64,000 bases of DNA from Leptolyngbyaceae cyanobacterium (GTDB taxonomy: Bacteria > Cyanobacteriota > Cyanobacteriia > Cyanobacteriales > Aerosakkonemataceae): positions 1 through 64,000 of the forward strand of contig DATNQN010000131.1 of NCBI GenBank assembly GCA_036703985.1, given 5' to 3'. Of this stretch, positions 17,647 through 27,858 are shown piece after piece (the stretch's first letter is position 1; each line of letters opens with the position of its first letter). Both the position numbers and the translations under genes were made by a program. The notes under the pieces are model-generated. The model saw only the letters and a list, made by a program, of their open reading frames with translations, had not been told where the DNA came from and made no database searches.

Positions 17647-18849
17647 GTGAATCTAAGCCAACTAATACCTTTTTTTGATAAGACAGTACAAGAATGGTCA
17701 CCAGAAGCCCGATTATTAAGATGGATAACATTTGTATGGCTGTTTGTAGGATTAGTGGTACTGTTTTCTGCTTCTTATCCAGTCGGTGATGCCTATTATG
17801 AAGATGGCCTGTATTACGTTAAACGACAAATCATTTCTATTTTGATCGGTCTGGTGGTATTTAATCTAGTGGTCAACTCTTCCCTACGTTATATTTTGGG
17901 GATGGCTCACTGGTTTCTACTGTTATTTTTAGCATTAATTTTTATTACTTTAATTCCGGGACTGGGAACTACTACCAATGGGGCTAGTCGATGGATAGCA
18001 TTAGGCCCGATGCCCCTGCAACCTTCTGAATTAATCAAACCTTTTTTGGTATTGCAAAGTGCGAGAATATTTGGCCAATGGGAACGTTTAAAATGGAAAT
18101 CTCGCTTAACTTGGCTGGGAATTTTCGGCCTAACATTGTTGGGAATTTTGCTGCAACCTAATTTGAGTACAACGGCATTTTGTGGAATCACCATTTGGTT
18201 GATTGCTTTGGGGGCAGGCTTGCCTTATATTCAATTGGGAGGAACGGCACTCGCTGGGGTGTTAGTTGCTACTTTAAGTATTAGCGTGAAGGAATATCAA
18301 CGATTGCGGGTGATGTCTTTTTTGAATCCTTGGGCCGATCCGATGGGTAACGGATACCAGTTAGTGCAAAGCTTGCTAGCCATAGGTTCTGGAGGAACTT
18401 GGGGTTCTGGGTTCGGCTTATCTCAGCAAAAGTTATTTTACCTACCGATTCAGTATACGGATTTTATTTTTGCGGTATTCGCGGAAGAATTCGGCTTTAT
18501 CGGTGGAGTTTTGCTACTTTTGTTGCTATTGGCTTACGGAACTGTGGCATTGGTTGTGGCATTGAAAGCCGAAAAAACGGTTTATCGATTGGTAGCGATC
18601 GGTGTAATGATTTTAATGGTAGGGCAATCGTTGATGAATATTGGGGTAGCCACAGGTGCTTTACCAACAACGGGTTTGCCTTTACCTCTGTTTAGCTATG
18701 GAGGTAATTCGATGATTGCTAGTTTGTTAGCATCGGCTTTATTAATTCGCGTAGCCAGAGAAAGTAACGAAGCAGAAGTAGTTTCTTTACAAGAACATCG
18801 AGAGGGTATGAGACGACAACGCAGAACTAGGCGAGAAACTCAAAGCTAA
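17647..18849 (+). CDS. ftsW: Cell division protein FtsW
   Basis: SEDS-family peptidoglycan glycosyltransferase of the divisome, working with a class B penicillin-binding protein. 400 residues with about ten membrane helices; GLGTTTNGASRWIALG, LQPSELIKP and the C-terminal ATGALPTTGLPLPLFSYGG are the family signatures. The cytosolic tail is short and basic. GTG start at 17647; no Shine-Dalgarno is seen because a tandem repeat sits directly upstream. The FtsW rather than RodA call rests on typical cyanobacterial annotation of this form and is less certain than the SEDS family call. Confidence 0.85.
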   Translation: MNLSQLIPFFDKTVQEWSPEARLLRWITFVWLFVGLVVLFSASYPVGDAYYEDGLYYVKRQIISILIGLVVFNLVVNSSLRYILGMAHWFLLLFLALIFITLIPGLGTTTNGASRWIALGPMPLQPSELIKPFLVLQSARIFGQWERLKWKSRLTWLGIFGLTLLGILLQPNLSTTAFCGITIWLIALGAGLPYIQLGGTALAGVLVATLSISVKEYQRLRVMSFLNPWADPMGNGYQLVQSLLAIGSGGTWGSGFGLSQQKLFYLPIQYTDFIFAVFAEEFGFIGGVLLLLLLLAYGTVALVVALKAEKTVYRLVAIGVMILMVGQSLMNIGVATGALPTTGLPLPLFSYGGNSMIASLLASALLIRVARESNEAEVVSLQEHREGMRRQRRTRRETQS

Positions 18850-18909
18850 AACAGAACTAAAAAAAGGTAAAATATAAGACAAATACCAGGAGAATCGCTA
18901 ACATCTACG

Positions 18910-19614
18910 GTGGGTTATCGTTTGCAAGCAAAAGAAATCTCCCCTAAATTGAGAGATCTGGTGCGTATAGCATCAATGCTAGAGCCTGCCTTAGCAACCA
19001 GATTAGAACAAGTTTGGCGTTGGATTAAAGATATCAAACCTGGTTCCCTGACCCAAAAAAAATTTTTAATGAGCTTTTTGCTGGAGTTAATCAGAGATGC
19101 TGAATTTTGGCTTCAACTGAAAGTAGTAACTGAGGAAGAAAAAGAATTTTTTTTCAAACAGCTTACCCCCACCGTAAGGTATTGGTATGAATATCTCTTT
19201 CCGAAATGGTTTAACGAACAAGATTTAAAATTTTACATTTGGAAACAAAAGTTAAGATCGGGAGAGTTTAATCAAGAAGATGCTGCTCTGATCAGATCTA
19301 TTGCTCATGAAATAAAAAGTCGCGAAGGCTCTGTTATCCAGCGCTACGTTGCTGATTTTTCAATGGCTACGGATGTAATCGTCAGCAGTCATACAGGTAA
19401 ACCCCTATGCGTTCAGGTCACTAGCATAGCAGATGAATTTTCCAATCAAAAGTACGAACATTGGAAAAATACTCTCCAAGAATGGGAAATAGAACGAGGA
19501 ATTTTTGTTAGTTACAATCCTGCTAGAGAGGAGTTCGTGATTCAGTTAGTCAATTTGATTTTGCATAATAGCAATCATTTGCCAGAGGCCAAGTACTTGA
19601 AGTTCAGTTTTTAG
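18910..19614 (+). CDS. Hypothetical protein, possible PD-(D/E)xK-like nuclease fold
   Basis: 234 residues, soluble. The N-terminal 100 residues are helical and rich in tryptophan and tyrosine. The C-terminal part has DVIVSSHTGKPLCVQVTS: an aspartate, a turn, then a strand ending Q-V-T, which resembles the D...(E/Q)xK core of restriction-endonuclease folds but with threonine in place of lysine. It is followed by a helix, then GIFVSYNPAREEF. GTG start at 18910, 60 bp after ftsW. Neighbours are DUF1822 and a restriction-modification gene, so a DNA-related role is plausible. This is an inference from one motif, and it could equally be an inactive or unrelated fold. Confidence 0.6.
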   Translation: MGYRLQAKEISPKLRDLVRIASMLEPALATRLEQVWRWIKDIKPGSLTQKKFLMSFLLELIRDAEFWLQLKVVTEEEKEFFFKQLTPTVRYWYEYLFPKWFNEQDLKFYIWKQKLRSGEFNQEDAALIRSIAHEIKSREGSVIQRYVADFSMATDVIVSSHTGKPLCVQVTSIADEFSNQKYEHWKNTLQEWEIERGIFVSYNPAREEFVIQLVNLILHNSNHLPEAKYLKFSF

Positions 19615-19670
19615 CGATCGCATTTTTAAATAATCCTTTTTTTCAGCATAGATTCTGACAGTAATCACAA

Positions 19671-20267
19671 ATGAGTACAATCAGCCCAACTTCAACCGCC
19701 GACCGTTTAGAAAAATTATGGCAGGCTTTACAAGCAGCCCAACAATTACAAAACGACAGACTGTGTTTTGGCATCGATCACGTTGATATTTATGTAGAGG
19801 GTGTAGAAGGAAATTGGCTGGAAAACTGGGCGGAGGATAAGCGCGTACATCTACGACAGTGGTTGCAAAATATTTTTGAGACTGATTGGCAACGCATCGA
19901 AGAAATTTTGAACGTAGAGAATCAAAATACAGCTTTATTATTGAAAACTGCTGGCATTAAACGCGGTAAATTCATCGATTTGGAAATCCGGTTAGATGGT
20001 CGCGATGTTGCCTTAATCGCGATAATTAAGCAAGCAGAAGAAAAAATCGGCATTCTTTTGCAACTGCATAGTACTAACCATGAAATTTATTTGCCGGAAA
20101 ATCTTCAACTGAGTTTACTTTCCAAAGATGGCGATATTTTGCAGGAAGTCAGCGCTAGAAGTGCTGATAAAGTAATTCAAGTAGAACTGGATGGCAAACA
20201 TGGCGAAGAGTTCAGTACTCAGATAACTTTAGGTGATGTCACCGCTACGGAAGATTTCCTAATTTGA
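19671..20267 (+). CDS. DUF1822 family protein (short form)
   Basis: 198 residues. The C-terminal two-thirds fit cyanobacterial DUF1822: WLQNIFETDWQRIEEIL, RGKFIDLEIRL, IGILLQLHS, YLPENLQLSLLSKDG, VSARSADKVIQVEL and a FSTQITLGDV-TEDFLI ending. Most members are about 300 residues or more, so this one lacks part of the usual N-terminus. Function is unknown. Elsewhere these genes often lie beside alternative sigma factor or CHAT-domain genes, which are absent here. ATG at 19671. Confidence 0.75.
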   Translation: MSTISPTSTADRLEKLWQALQAAQQLQNDRLCFGIDHVDIYVEGVEGNWLENWAEDKRVHLRQWLQNIFETDWQRIEEILNVENQNTALLLKTAGIKRGKFIDLEIRLDGRDVALIAIIKQAEEKIGILLQLHSTNHEIYLPENLQLSLLSKDGDILQEVSARSADKVIQVELDGKHGEEFSTQITLGDVTATEDFLI

Positions 20268-20334
20268 AGTTCGTAGTGAGGACTTCAGTCCTCATTATTT
20301 GAGAAATAAAGGACTGAAGTCCTTACTACAAACT
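20268..20334. repeat. Dispersed palindrome D, double copy
   Basis: TTCGTAGTGAGGACTTCAGT-CCTCA is followed by a second, inverted version AAGGACTGAAGTCCTTACTA. Each half is itself palindromic around ACTTCAGT, and together they can fold into one long hairpin. Related copies are at 26990-27015 (inside a gene) and 30534-30589. It starts at the base after the DUF1822 stop codon. Confidence 0.8.
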
Positions 20335-20345
20335 GAAGATTTTAT

Positions 20346-22118
20346 ATGGGGAATCTCAATCTTAAGCCAACTAATAAACCTGTGAAAGCTTACTACGAAG
20401 CTTTAGATCAGTATGCTAAGTTAGGGGTACAGCATGAGACTGCTGTGAAGTTGGCTTTTCAACAATTGCTTGAGTCTTGTGGCAAACAGTTTAAATGGAC
20501 GCTGATAGCTGAATGGACTTATAAACGCCCGAAAAAGCAGCCGGTGCGGATTGATGGGGCATTGGTGGATGACTATAATTTGGCGCGTGCTTATTGGGAA
20601 GCTAAGGATAGTAAAGATGATTTAAAAAAGGAAATTCAGAAAAAGTTTGCGGTTGGTTATCCTAAAGATAATATCATTTTTCAACGGCCCGATCGCGCAA
20701 TTCTCTACCAAGATGGCAAGCTGGTGATGGATGAAGACATCACTAAACCGCAAGCTTTGGTAGATGTAGTTCGCCAGTTGTTTGAATATCGACCCCCAGC
20801 AATAGAACAATGGGAAAGGGCGGTTGAAGAATTTGGAATTCGCGTTAAGGAACACGCCACCGCCTTGTTAGAATTAATTCGCGATCAAGAAAAGAAAAAT
20901 AAAAAGTTTATTGATGCGTTTGCTGATTTTTTGTTGCTTTGCCGTCAATCAATCAATCCAAACCTTTCCGAAGCAGCAGTTGAGGAAATGTTAATTCAGC
21001 ATTTATTAACCGAGCGAATTTTTCGCAGCGTGTTTAATAATCCTGATTTTGCTCAACGTAATATTATTGCCGTAGAAATTGAAAAAGTAATTAATGCTTT
21101 AACTTCTAAATATTTTAGTCGGAGTCATTTTTTAAATAAGCTCGATCGCTTTTATGGTGCAATTGAAGAAACTGCCGCCACTATTGATGATTATGGACAA
21201 AAACAGGATTTTCTCAATCGAATTTACGAGCGATTCTTCCAAGGCTTTTCGGTAAAAGTTGCCGACACTCACGGCATTGTTTATACTCCTCAACCGATTG
21301 TTAATTTTATGGTGAGAAGCGTTGAGGAGATTTTGCAAAAAGATTTTGGAAAATCCTTAGTTGATAAAGGCGTTCATATTCTCGATCCGTTTGTGGGGAC
21401 GGGTAATTTTATCATTCGGGTAATGCGAGAAATCGTCAATATCCAAAAATCGGCTTTACCTTATAAGTACGAACATGAATTGCATTGTAATGAGGTGATG
21501 TTGTTACCTTATTATATTGCGGCGATGAACATTGAGCATGAATATTTTGAACAGGTTGGGGAATATAAAACTTTTGAAGGAATTTGTTTGGTTGATACGT
21601 TTGAAGATCAAGCCGTTCAACAATTAGATTTATTCAGTCCTGCTAACATGAAGCGGGTAGAAAAGCAAAGAGCGACGAATATTTTTGTTATTATCGGTAA
21701 TCCTCCTTATAATGTAGGACAGTTAAACGAAAATGATAATAATAAAAATCGTCGATATACCAGTAAAGATAAAACGGGAATCGATGATATTGTTTCTGCG
21801 ACTTACGCCAAAGCATCAAAAGCAACTAATAAAAATGCTCTTTCCGATCCTTATGTGAAGGCAATTCGGTGGGCGAGCGATCGAATTTCTGAAGAAGGAA
21901 TTGTAGCTTTTGTCACTAATAACAGCTTTATTGAGCAAATAGCTTTTGATGGGATGAGGCAAGAACTAGAAAAAGATTTTGATAAAATTTATGTGTTTGA
22001 TTTGGGTGGTAATGTGAGAAAAAATCCCAAGCTGTCAGGGACAACTCATAATGTGTTTGGGATTCAAGTAGGTGTGAGTATTAATATTTTAGTCAAAAAG
22101 CGTGCGGAGTCGATATAA
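20346..22118 (+). pseudogene. Type IIG/ISP-like restriction-modification enzyme, N-terminal half
   Basis: 590 residues. The N-terminus carries a PD-(D/E)xK nuclease core (D70, E85-A-K87), a helical linker follows, then an N6-adenine methyltransferase with motif I DPFVGTGNF (about 346-354) and motif IV NPPY (about 453-456). The frame stops at 22118 after VSINILVKKRAESI. The expected continuation (KAHIYYARMDEFW) and target-recognition domain begin only at 22991 in a different frame. The gene is thus broken by about 0.9 kb of toxin-antitoxin sequence. Whether the two pieces can work together as a split enzyme is unknown; nuclease and methyltransferase motifs are intact. Confidence 0.85.
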
Positions 22119-22204
22119 TTTAAATTAAGAAATGTCGAAAAACTAGAGAAAATGCAAATAGCCTTAAACCTAGAACAAGTTTACTTCTTCATAGAGGTGA
22201 TCTA

Positions 22205-22411
22205 ATGCAAAGTTCAATATCTACTCACTTCACGATCGAAACTGAACAAGAAGATGATGGTCGTTGGATTGCAGAAATTTTAGAAATACCTGGTGTTTTG
22301 GTATATGGTTTAACTCAGAAAGAAGCAATTGCTAATGTCCAAGCTTTAGCGCTGCGAGTGATTGCTGAAGAAGATTTACGATCGAAGCAAAAATTTATTA
22401 TACCCAAATAG
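22205..22411 (+). CDS. HicB-like antitoxin, orphan
   Basis: 68 residues: FTIETEQEDDGRWIAEILEI, then PGVLVYGLTQKEAIANVQAL and ALRVI, the half-HicB fold that normally neutralises HicA mRNA interferase. No HicA gene lies on either side; the 86 bp after it hold only non-coding sequence. Strong Shine-Dalgarno GAGGTGAT a few bases before the ATG. It lies in the block that splits the restriction-modification gene. It may be a stray antitoxin, possibly acting in trans. Confidence 0.8.
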   Translation: MQSSISTHFTIETEQEDDGRWIAEILEIPGVLVYGLTQKEAIANVQALALRVIAEEDLRSKQKFIIPK

Positions 22412-22497
22412 AGTTTATAAGATGTTGAGTATTCAGGGACGTGGGTGTGTTAAGATAATTCTGAAAACCAAGCTAGTTCAAAAAATAAGTAGTATAA

Positions 22498-22710
22498 ATG
22501 GAAGCTCAAGAACTTAAAGCTTTAATTAAAGAGAGTGTCCGAGAAGTTTTGCGAGAAGAAAGACTTTTACTCTGTCAAGCTTTAATACCATCAGTCAGTG
22601 ATGAAGAACAAGCAGAAATAAATGAAATGTTTGGTTCCCCATCAGATTATGAAGATGAAGAATTGGTTGATATGACAGAGTGGGTGAAACATGGGCATAA
22701 AATTTCGTAA
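22498..22710 (+). CDS. Antitoxin partner of a RelE-like toxin
   Basis: 70 residues, acidic, with an N-terminal helix EAQELKALIKESVREVLREE and an acidic tail (SVSDEEQAEINEMFGSPSDY). Its 3' end overlaps the RelE-like toxin gene by 20 bp, the classical antitoxin-toxin arrangement. No DNA-binding domain is obvious. ATG at 22498. Since the toxin is dead, the antitoxin is probably on its way out. Confidence 0.7.
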   Translation: MEAQELKALIKESVREVLREERLLLCQALIPSVSDEEQAEINEMFGSPSDYEDEELVDMTEWVKHGHKIS

Positions 22711-22969
22711 GAACGCGGTTAAGTTCTTAGAAAAGGCAGATATTGAAGATACTGCTAGAATTAGGGAGAAAATAAATTAACTCCTGATTTTTGTTGAAGA
22801 ACAAGGAATTATTCCCTTTACTGAACTTGACATTAAAAAGATGAAAGGAGATTGGGAAGGCTTTTATAGACTGCGTATTGGTAATATCAGAATTGTTTTT
22901 TTAGTCGATTTTGACTCATCTGAAATTGAAATTTACACAATTGGGTCAAGAGGAGATGTTTATAAATAA
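22691..22969 (+). pseudogene. RelE/ParE-family toxin with an in-frame stop
   Basis: The frame from the ATG at 22691 to the TAA at 22967-22969 encodes 92 codons: MGIKFRKNAVKFLEKAD, then after the stop LLIFVEEQGIIPFTELDIKK, GDWEGFYRLRIGNIRIVF and EIYTIGSRGDVYK. These are the strands and the terminal GSRGDVY of the RelE/YafQ toxin group. Codon 30 (22778-22780) is TAA, splitting an otherwise clean frame. Loss by a single nonsense change is the simplest reading. Not covered by any open frame above 60 residues. Confidence 0.85.
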
Positions 22970-22990
22970 TGATTTTTGTAGTCTGAAGTT

Positions 22991-24331
22991 TTGATTATGA
23001 GAAAAGCGCACATCTATTATGCTCGGATGGATGAGTTTTGGCGGAAAGAAGAAAAGTTAGATTATTTAGAAAAGCTGGAGCATATTGGTAATGTAGATTG
23101 GCAAGACATTAAGCCTGATAAAAATTATACTTGGTTAACTGAAGGTTTAGAGAGTGAATTTGAAACTTTTATTGCATTAGGAAGTAAGGAAACAAAATCA
23201 GCGCAGGGACAAGTTACTGATTGTTTGTTTAAAATCTACAGTCGAGGCGTAGCAACTTCTCGCGATGTTTGGGCATATAATTTTAAATACGATGAACTTT
23301 CAGTTAATATAAAAAAAATCATTAATAATTATAACGAGCAGGTAATTAAATGGACTCATAGAAAAGACTACTCAGTTAAAGTAGATAACTTTGTTAGCTA
23401 TGATGATACGCAAATAAGTTGGAGTCGAGATTTAAAACTAGATTTGCAAAGAGGAAAATTAGCCGAATTCTCCCCAAGCAAAATCCGATCTTCTCTATAC
23501 CGCCCTTTTAATCAATTATTTTTATTTTTTGACAAAATTTTAAATGAAGAAGTTTATGTATTTCCGTCTATATTTCCCAATTCTAAAACTGAAGCAGAAA
23601 ATCAGATAATTTGTGTAAGTGGGATAGGAAGTAATAAGCCTATTCAAGCTATTGTAGTAAATATAATTCCTTGCTTAGATACGCTTGAAAAAACTCAATG
23701 CTTCCCATTCTACACTTACAACGAAGACGGAACAAACCGCAAAGAAAATATCACAGATTGGGCATTAGAAAAATTTCTTAACCATTACCAAAATCCCACA
23801 ATTACCAAATGGGATATTTTCCATTATACTTATGCAGTTCTCCATCATCCCCACTACCGAGAACGTTACGCAGCTAACTTAAAAAGAGAACTTCCCCGCA
23901 TTCCCTTCGCGCCAGAATTTCATCCTTTCGTCACAGCCGGAAAACGACTGGCAGAAATTCACGTTAACTACGAACAACAACCAGAATATCCCCTCAAACA
24001 TATCGAAAATAAAGATTTACCGATTGATTGGCGCGTGGAAAAAATGCGCCTTGACAAAGATAAAACTCAAATCAAATATAACGACTTTCTCACCTTAGCA
24101 GGTATTCCGCCAGAAGTATTTGAATATCGCTTAGGCACCCGTTCGGCGTTAGATTGGATTATTGATCAATATCAAGTTACTACAGATAAGCGTAGCGGGA
24201 TTACAAACGATCCCAATCGACTGGATGATGAAGAATATATCGTGCGATTAATTAAACAGGTGATTACGGTTAGTTTAGAAACAGTTAAAATTGTCAAAGG
24301 ATTGCCAGATTTAGGGTTACCAAATGATTAA
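22991..24331 (+). pseudogene. Type IIG/ISP-like restriction-modification enzyme, C-terminal half
   Basis: 446 residues. It begins in the middle of the methyltransferase C-terminal part (RKAHIYYARMDEFWRKEEK) and continues through the target-recognition region and the conserved end: NITDWALEKF, WDIFHYTYAVLHHPHYRERY, LPRIPF and YRLGTRSALDWIIDQYQV. The first usable starts are TTG at 22991 and ATG at 22997. Its frame differs from that of the first half, so simple readthrough cannot join them. It could be translated as a separate specificity-like subunit, or be silent. Confidence 0.85.
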
Positions 24332-24359
24332 ACCTGATTTATTTGATGTGGTACACACC

Positions 24360-27300
24360 CTACTTAATATTTTTACCCATATCACACACCTTTAACTTTT
24401 CCCTTACTTCCCGATGAGTCATCAAATAATCTTTTAACCACTCACATCCCCTATCCAACAATTCATCTAATTCTTCTACCCGCCATATTCTAATCGTATT
24501 ATCAGAACCAGCTGTAGCTAAACTATTACCATCAGCGCTAAAACTAACGCTAAAAATATCACCAGTCTGCGCCTTAAATTTGGCTAATAACAATTTTCCC
24601 GACGGTTGATCCAGTCTCACCCAAAGTTTGACCGTACCATCTGCCCCAGCCGTAGCGAGGCGTTTTCCATCGGGGCTAAAACTCATACTTCTTACCTCTC
24701 CTTGTACGGTATTGAATTGAGTAATAAGTTGTCCGGATGTATGCCAAATTTTTACTATACTATCGTCTCCTGATGTGGCAATTTGTTTGCCATTAGGACT
24801 GAAAATTACGTTCCAAACTCTACTTTCGTGGGCTTGAAAATTTAAATTTAAAGGGTTGCCAAATTCATTCCAAAGTTTTACCGTTCCGTCATCTCCAGCA
24901 GTAACAATGCGCTTGCGATCAGGACTAAAATTCATACTTCTGACTTGTCCTTGTTGGCTTTGAAATTCCGCTAATAACTGTCCCGATTGATGCCAAATTC
25001 GTACTATTCCATCATCGCCAGATGTGGCAATTCGTTCTCCATCCCGGCTAAAACTAACGCTCAATACCCAGCTTTGATGAGCTTTAAATTGAGAAATTAA
25101 TTGTTGTCCTGACTGATGCCAAATTCGCACTATCCCGTTAGAATCAGCCGTGGCAATATACTTTCCATTGGGGCTTAAGCTAGCCCGCCAAAATTGTCTA
25201 TTTTTAATAAAAACTTGCTTACCTCGCGCTACGGAACGGGATACTGGTAAATACCATAAATCTGCTAGTCGCACCGTTCCATCATCTCCAGCGGTAGCAA
25301 TGCGTTGTCCATCTTTACTTTTTCCTTTGGGATTAAAACTAACGCTTAAAACTTCCCCTTGATGGGAATTAAATTTATCCAATTGCTGTCCTGATTGATT
25401 CCAAAGCCGCACCGTACCATCTGCGCCAGTGGTGGCAATGCGCTGTCCGTCGGGGCTAAAACTAACGCTCCAAACGCCGCCTTGATTGGTATTAAATTGA
25501 GCTAATTGCTTGCCAATTTGATTCCAAATTCTTACCATACCATCAGCACCAGTCGTAACGATGCGTTGTCCATCAGGGCTGAAGTTTAAACTCCAAACTC
25601 CGCCTGGGTTACTATTAAATTTATGTTGCAATTTTCCTGCTAAATTCCAAAGTTGCACTGTACCATCTACACCAGCAGTAGCAATTCGCTTTCCATCGGG
25701 AGTAAAACTGAGAGTTCTCACTTCACTTTGCTGGATTTTAAATTCAGCTAACTGCTTACCAGCTTGATTCCAAAATTTTACTTTTTTATCTGCACCAGTG
25801 GTAGCAATTCGATGCCCATCAGGACTAAAACTAATGCTATTAATTTTACTTTTATGCCCTTTAAATGGTTGAATTAAAGGTTTGCCAAATTGATTCAAAA
25901 TTTGGATTTTACCATCTACGCCAGCAGTAGCAATTCGTTGTCCATCAGGGCTAAAACTAACGCTTTTTACTTCTCCTTGATGGCTATTTAATGTTGTTAA
26001 TAATTTTCCGGAACGATTCCAAAATTTAACCGTGTTGTCCTCTCCTGTGGTAACGATACGTTTTCCATCAGGGCTGAAATTGACGTTCCAAACTTGCCCT
26101 TGGTGGCTTTTTAATTGATTGCGTTCGTGGATTTTATCGAGGATAGTTTGTAAAGCTAGTAAAGGACTGATGGCTGGATATTCTGGGGGGTTGCGCTGGG
26201 TTTTAACCATCTTTTTTAAATCTTGGGCTGCTTGCATGGCTGATAGTAAGGCTCTGATTTCTTCTCCTGTTTGAGCTTCAAACATTCTCAACGCATTCAT
26301 CCCTCTCCACTCTAGTTTTAGCCCTAACCATTCTTGTCTAATGGTGGTAGCGGCTTGAAAAGTTGCTGTGGCTGTGATTGTTGATAGTATGGTTAGGATA
26401 GCAACGCCTCTTTTAATAGTTCGATTGGCTTTTCGTTGGGCTTCTGCTAAGATTTGATTGGCTTTTTTTTCGGTTTCTAATGCTAATTCTACTTGTTTGC
26501 GTTCTAATTCTTGACTAGCTGTTAAAAATTGATAATCTAGTTCGTTTAAACTGCGATCGGTTGCCCATTCTAAGGCGTCTTGTAAGGCTTTTCCTCGCAA
26601 CAATCTCGATTCGTCTTCGCAATCTGATGCTAGCCAAGCTGTTAATGATTCGGCGTAAGGTCGGAGATTTGATAAAACACTATCTACCCAATTTTGGTTA
26701 AAAACAGCGGCATAAATTGGATTATTGACTATTATTTTACCTTTTCGTTTGATTACTAAGCCGGATAGTTGCAGTTCGGTTTGTTCGGAGCTATTATCTG
26801 CTAAGATTGCGCCTTTTTGTAAAATTTGTTGATATAATCCTAATAGTTTGCCCGTGCGTTGGACGTTTCTTAAAAGACGATCGCGAATTGTTTTGAGGTG
26901 TTTGGGCTCGTCGGTGGCTTCCCAGTTGTCGATGATTTGCGATCGCACGATTTTTTCTACTAACTCAGCAATTCGATCGTTGGGTGAGTTGAGGACTGAA
27001 GTCCTCACTACGAACGTAGGTGATTGTTGTAAAATTAAGTGACAAAGTTTTTGAGTTAAAAAAGGTTGTCCGCTCGTCCACGCTAATACTTCTTTGAGTA
27101 TTAATTGAGAATTATCAATTTTTTCTGCTAATCCAAATGCTAAAGGTTCAGCTTCATTTAACTGAAATCCTTTGAGTTGAATTGCTTTACCAATATTAAA
27201 AGGAGTGCGATTTTTATCTTGGATTAAATCTGATGGGGTGGCAACTCCCAGAAGAGCAAAAGTAAGGCGATTGTATTCCGGTCTTTCGGCTCGTTTATTA

Positions 27301-27788
27301 TAGCACGATCGAATAAAAGCAAAAAAGTCATCGATCGGAAAATTTAAACTCAGAACGCTATCTATTTCATCTACGAAAATCGCAATATTTTGATTAACTT
27401 CAACTAATAATACTTTCTCGATAAATTCGCTCAAACGCTGCACGGGAGAAAGAAACTCGCGTTCTCTCCACCAATTCCTTAAATCAATTTGGTCAAATAA
27501 GTTAAAACTATTAACGATCGAGTAAACTACCCCTGCATACCACTGATTTTGAGTAACGTCCCAGTTCCCGATTTCCGAAAGATCGATCGCAGCACAAGCA
27601 ATTCCCTCTGCTTGTAACCTTTGCATAGTGCGTAGCTGCAAGCTAGACTTACCCATTTGTCGGGATGTCAAGACGTAACAAAATTCGCCAGCTTTTAAAC
27701 CAGCATAAAAATCATCATCTGCTTGTCGTTTTACATAAGTGGGAGCATTCGGTGGTAGACTTCCCCCGACTTGATAAATGTTTGCCAT
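24360..27788 (-). CDS. AAA_35 ATPase with 13 WD40 repeats
   Basis: 1142 residues. The N-terminal 340 residues are an AAA_35 (AAA-like) P-loop domain with Walker [11 protein letters not shown] (about 43) and Walker [13 protein letters not shown] helical region (about 380-455) precedes a membrane helix (about 462-485). From about 555 to 1115 there are 13 WD40 repeats of the [20 protein letters not shown] type, close to two seven-bladed propellers. Repeat 7 carries extra residues (NPKGKSKDG). Such cyanobacterial proteins resemble NLR/STAND receptors: propeller senses, ATPase switches. No effector domain is seen. A palindromic repeat has inserted in the ATPase half. Next to the HTH-TIR-AAA_35 gene, same strand. 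Confidence 0.88.
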   Translation of the reverse strand: MANIYQVGGSLPPNAPTYVKRQADDDFYAGLKAGEFCYVLTSRQMGKSSLQLRTMQRLQAEGIACAAIDLSEIGNWDVTQNQWYAGVVYSIVNSFNLFDQIDLRNWWREREFLSPVQRLSEFIEKVLLVEVNQNIAIFVDEIDSVLSLNFPIDDFFAFIRSCYNKRAERPEYNRLTFALLGVATPSDLIQDKNRTPFNIGKAIQLKGFQLNEAEPLAFGLAEKIDNSQLILKEVLAWTSGQPFLTQKLCHLILQQSPTFVVRTSVLNSPNDRIAELVEKIVRSQIIDNWEATDEPKHLKTIRDRLLRNVQRTGKLLGLYQQILQKGAILADNSSEQTELQLSGLVIKRKGKIIVNNPIYAAVFNQNWVDSVLSNLRPYAESLTAWLASDCEDESRLLRGKALQDALEWATDRSLNELDYQFLTASQELERKQVELALETEKKANQILAEAQRKANRTIKRGVAILTILSTITATATFQAATTIRQEWLGLKLEWRGMNALRMFEAQTGEEIRALLSAMQAAQDLKKMVKTQRNPPEYPAISPLLALQTILDKIHERNQLKSHQGQVWNVNFSPDGKRIVTTGEDNTVKFWNRSGKLLTTLNSHQGEVKSVSFSPDGQRIATAGVDGKIQILNQFGKPLIQPFKGHKSKINSISFSPDGHRIATTGADKKVKFWNQAGKQLAEFKIQQSEVRTLSFTPDGKRIATAGVDGTVQLWNLAGKLQHKFNSNPGGVWSLNFSPDGQRIVTTGADGMVRIWNQIGKQLAQFNTNQGGVWSVSFSPDGQRIATTGADGTVRLWNQSGQQLDKFNSHQGEVLSVSFNPKGKSKDGQRIATAGDDGTVRLADLWYLPVSRSVARGKQVFIKNRQFWRASLSPNGKYIATADSNGIVRIWHQSGQQLISQFKAHQSWVLSVSFSRDGERIATSGDDGIVRIWHQSGQLLAEFQSQQGQVRSMNFSPDRKRIVTAGDDGTVKLWNEFGNPLNLNFQAHESRVWNVIFSPNGKQIATSGDDSIVKIWHTSGQLITQFNTVQGEVRSMSFSPDGKRLATAGADGTVKLWVRLDQPSGKLLLAKFKAQTGDIFSVSFSADGNSLATAGSDNTIRIWRVEELDELLDRGCEWLKDYLMTHREVREKLKVCDMGKNIK
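26990..27015 (-). repeat. Dispersed palindrome D inside a coding sequence
   Basis: These 26 bp are the exact reverse complement of 20269-20294. Inside the AAA_35-WD40 gene they encode [13 protein letters not shown] residues in a loop between two helices of the ATPase domain, without breaking the frame. Confidence 0.85.
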
Positions 27789-27858
27789 TTGTTATTTTTT
27801 ATTAGTCATTAGTCATTTGTTAATTAACTAGGAAGATTTGATATTAGTTTAAGTAGTA

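Noticed and set aside
22096..23008. AAAAGCG at both edges of the toxin-antitoxin block as a target-site duplication
   Set aside because: Excision between the copies would not restore the frame, and a 7-mer with a run of A is weak evidence in AT-rich DNA.
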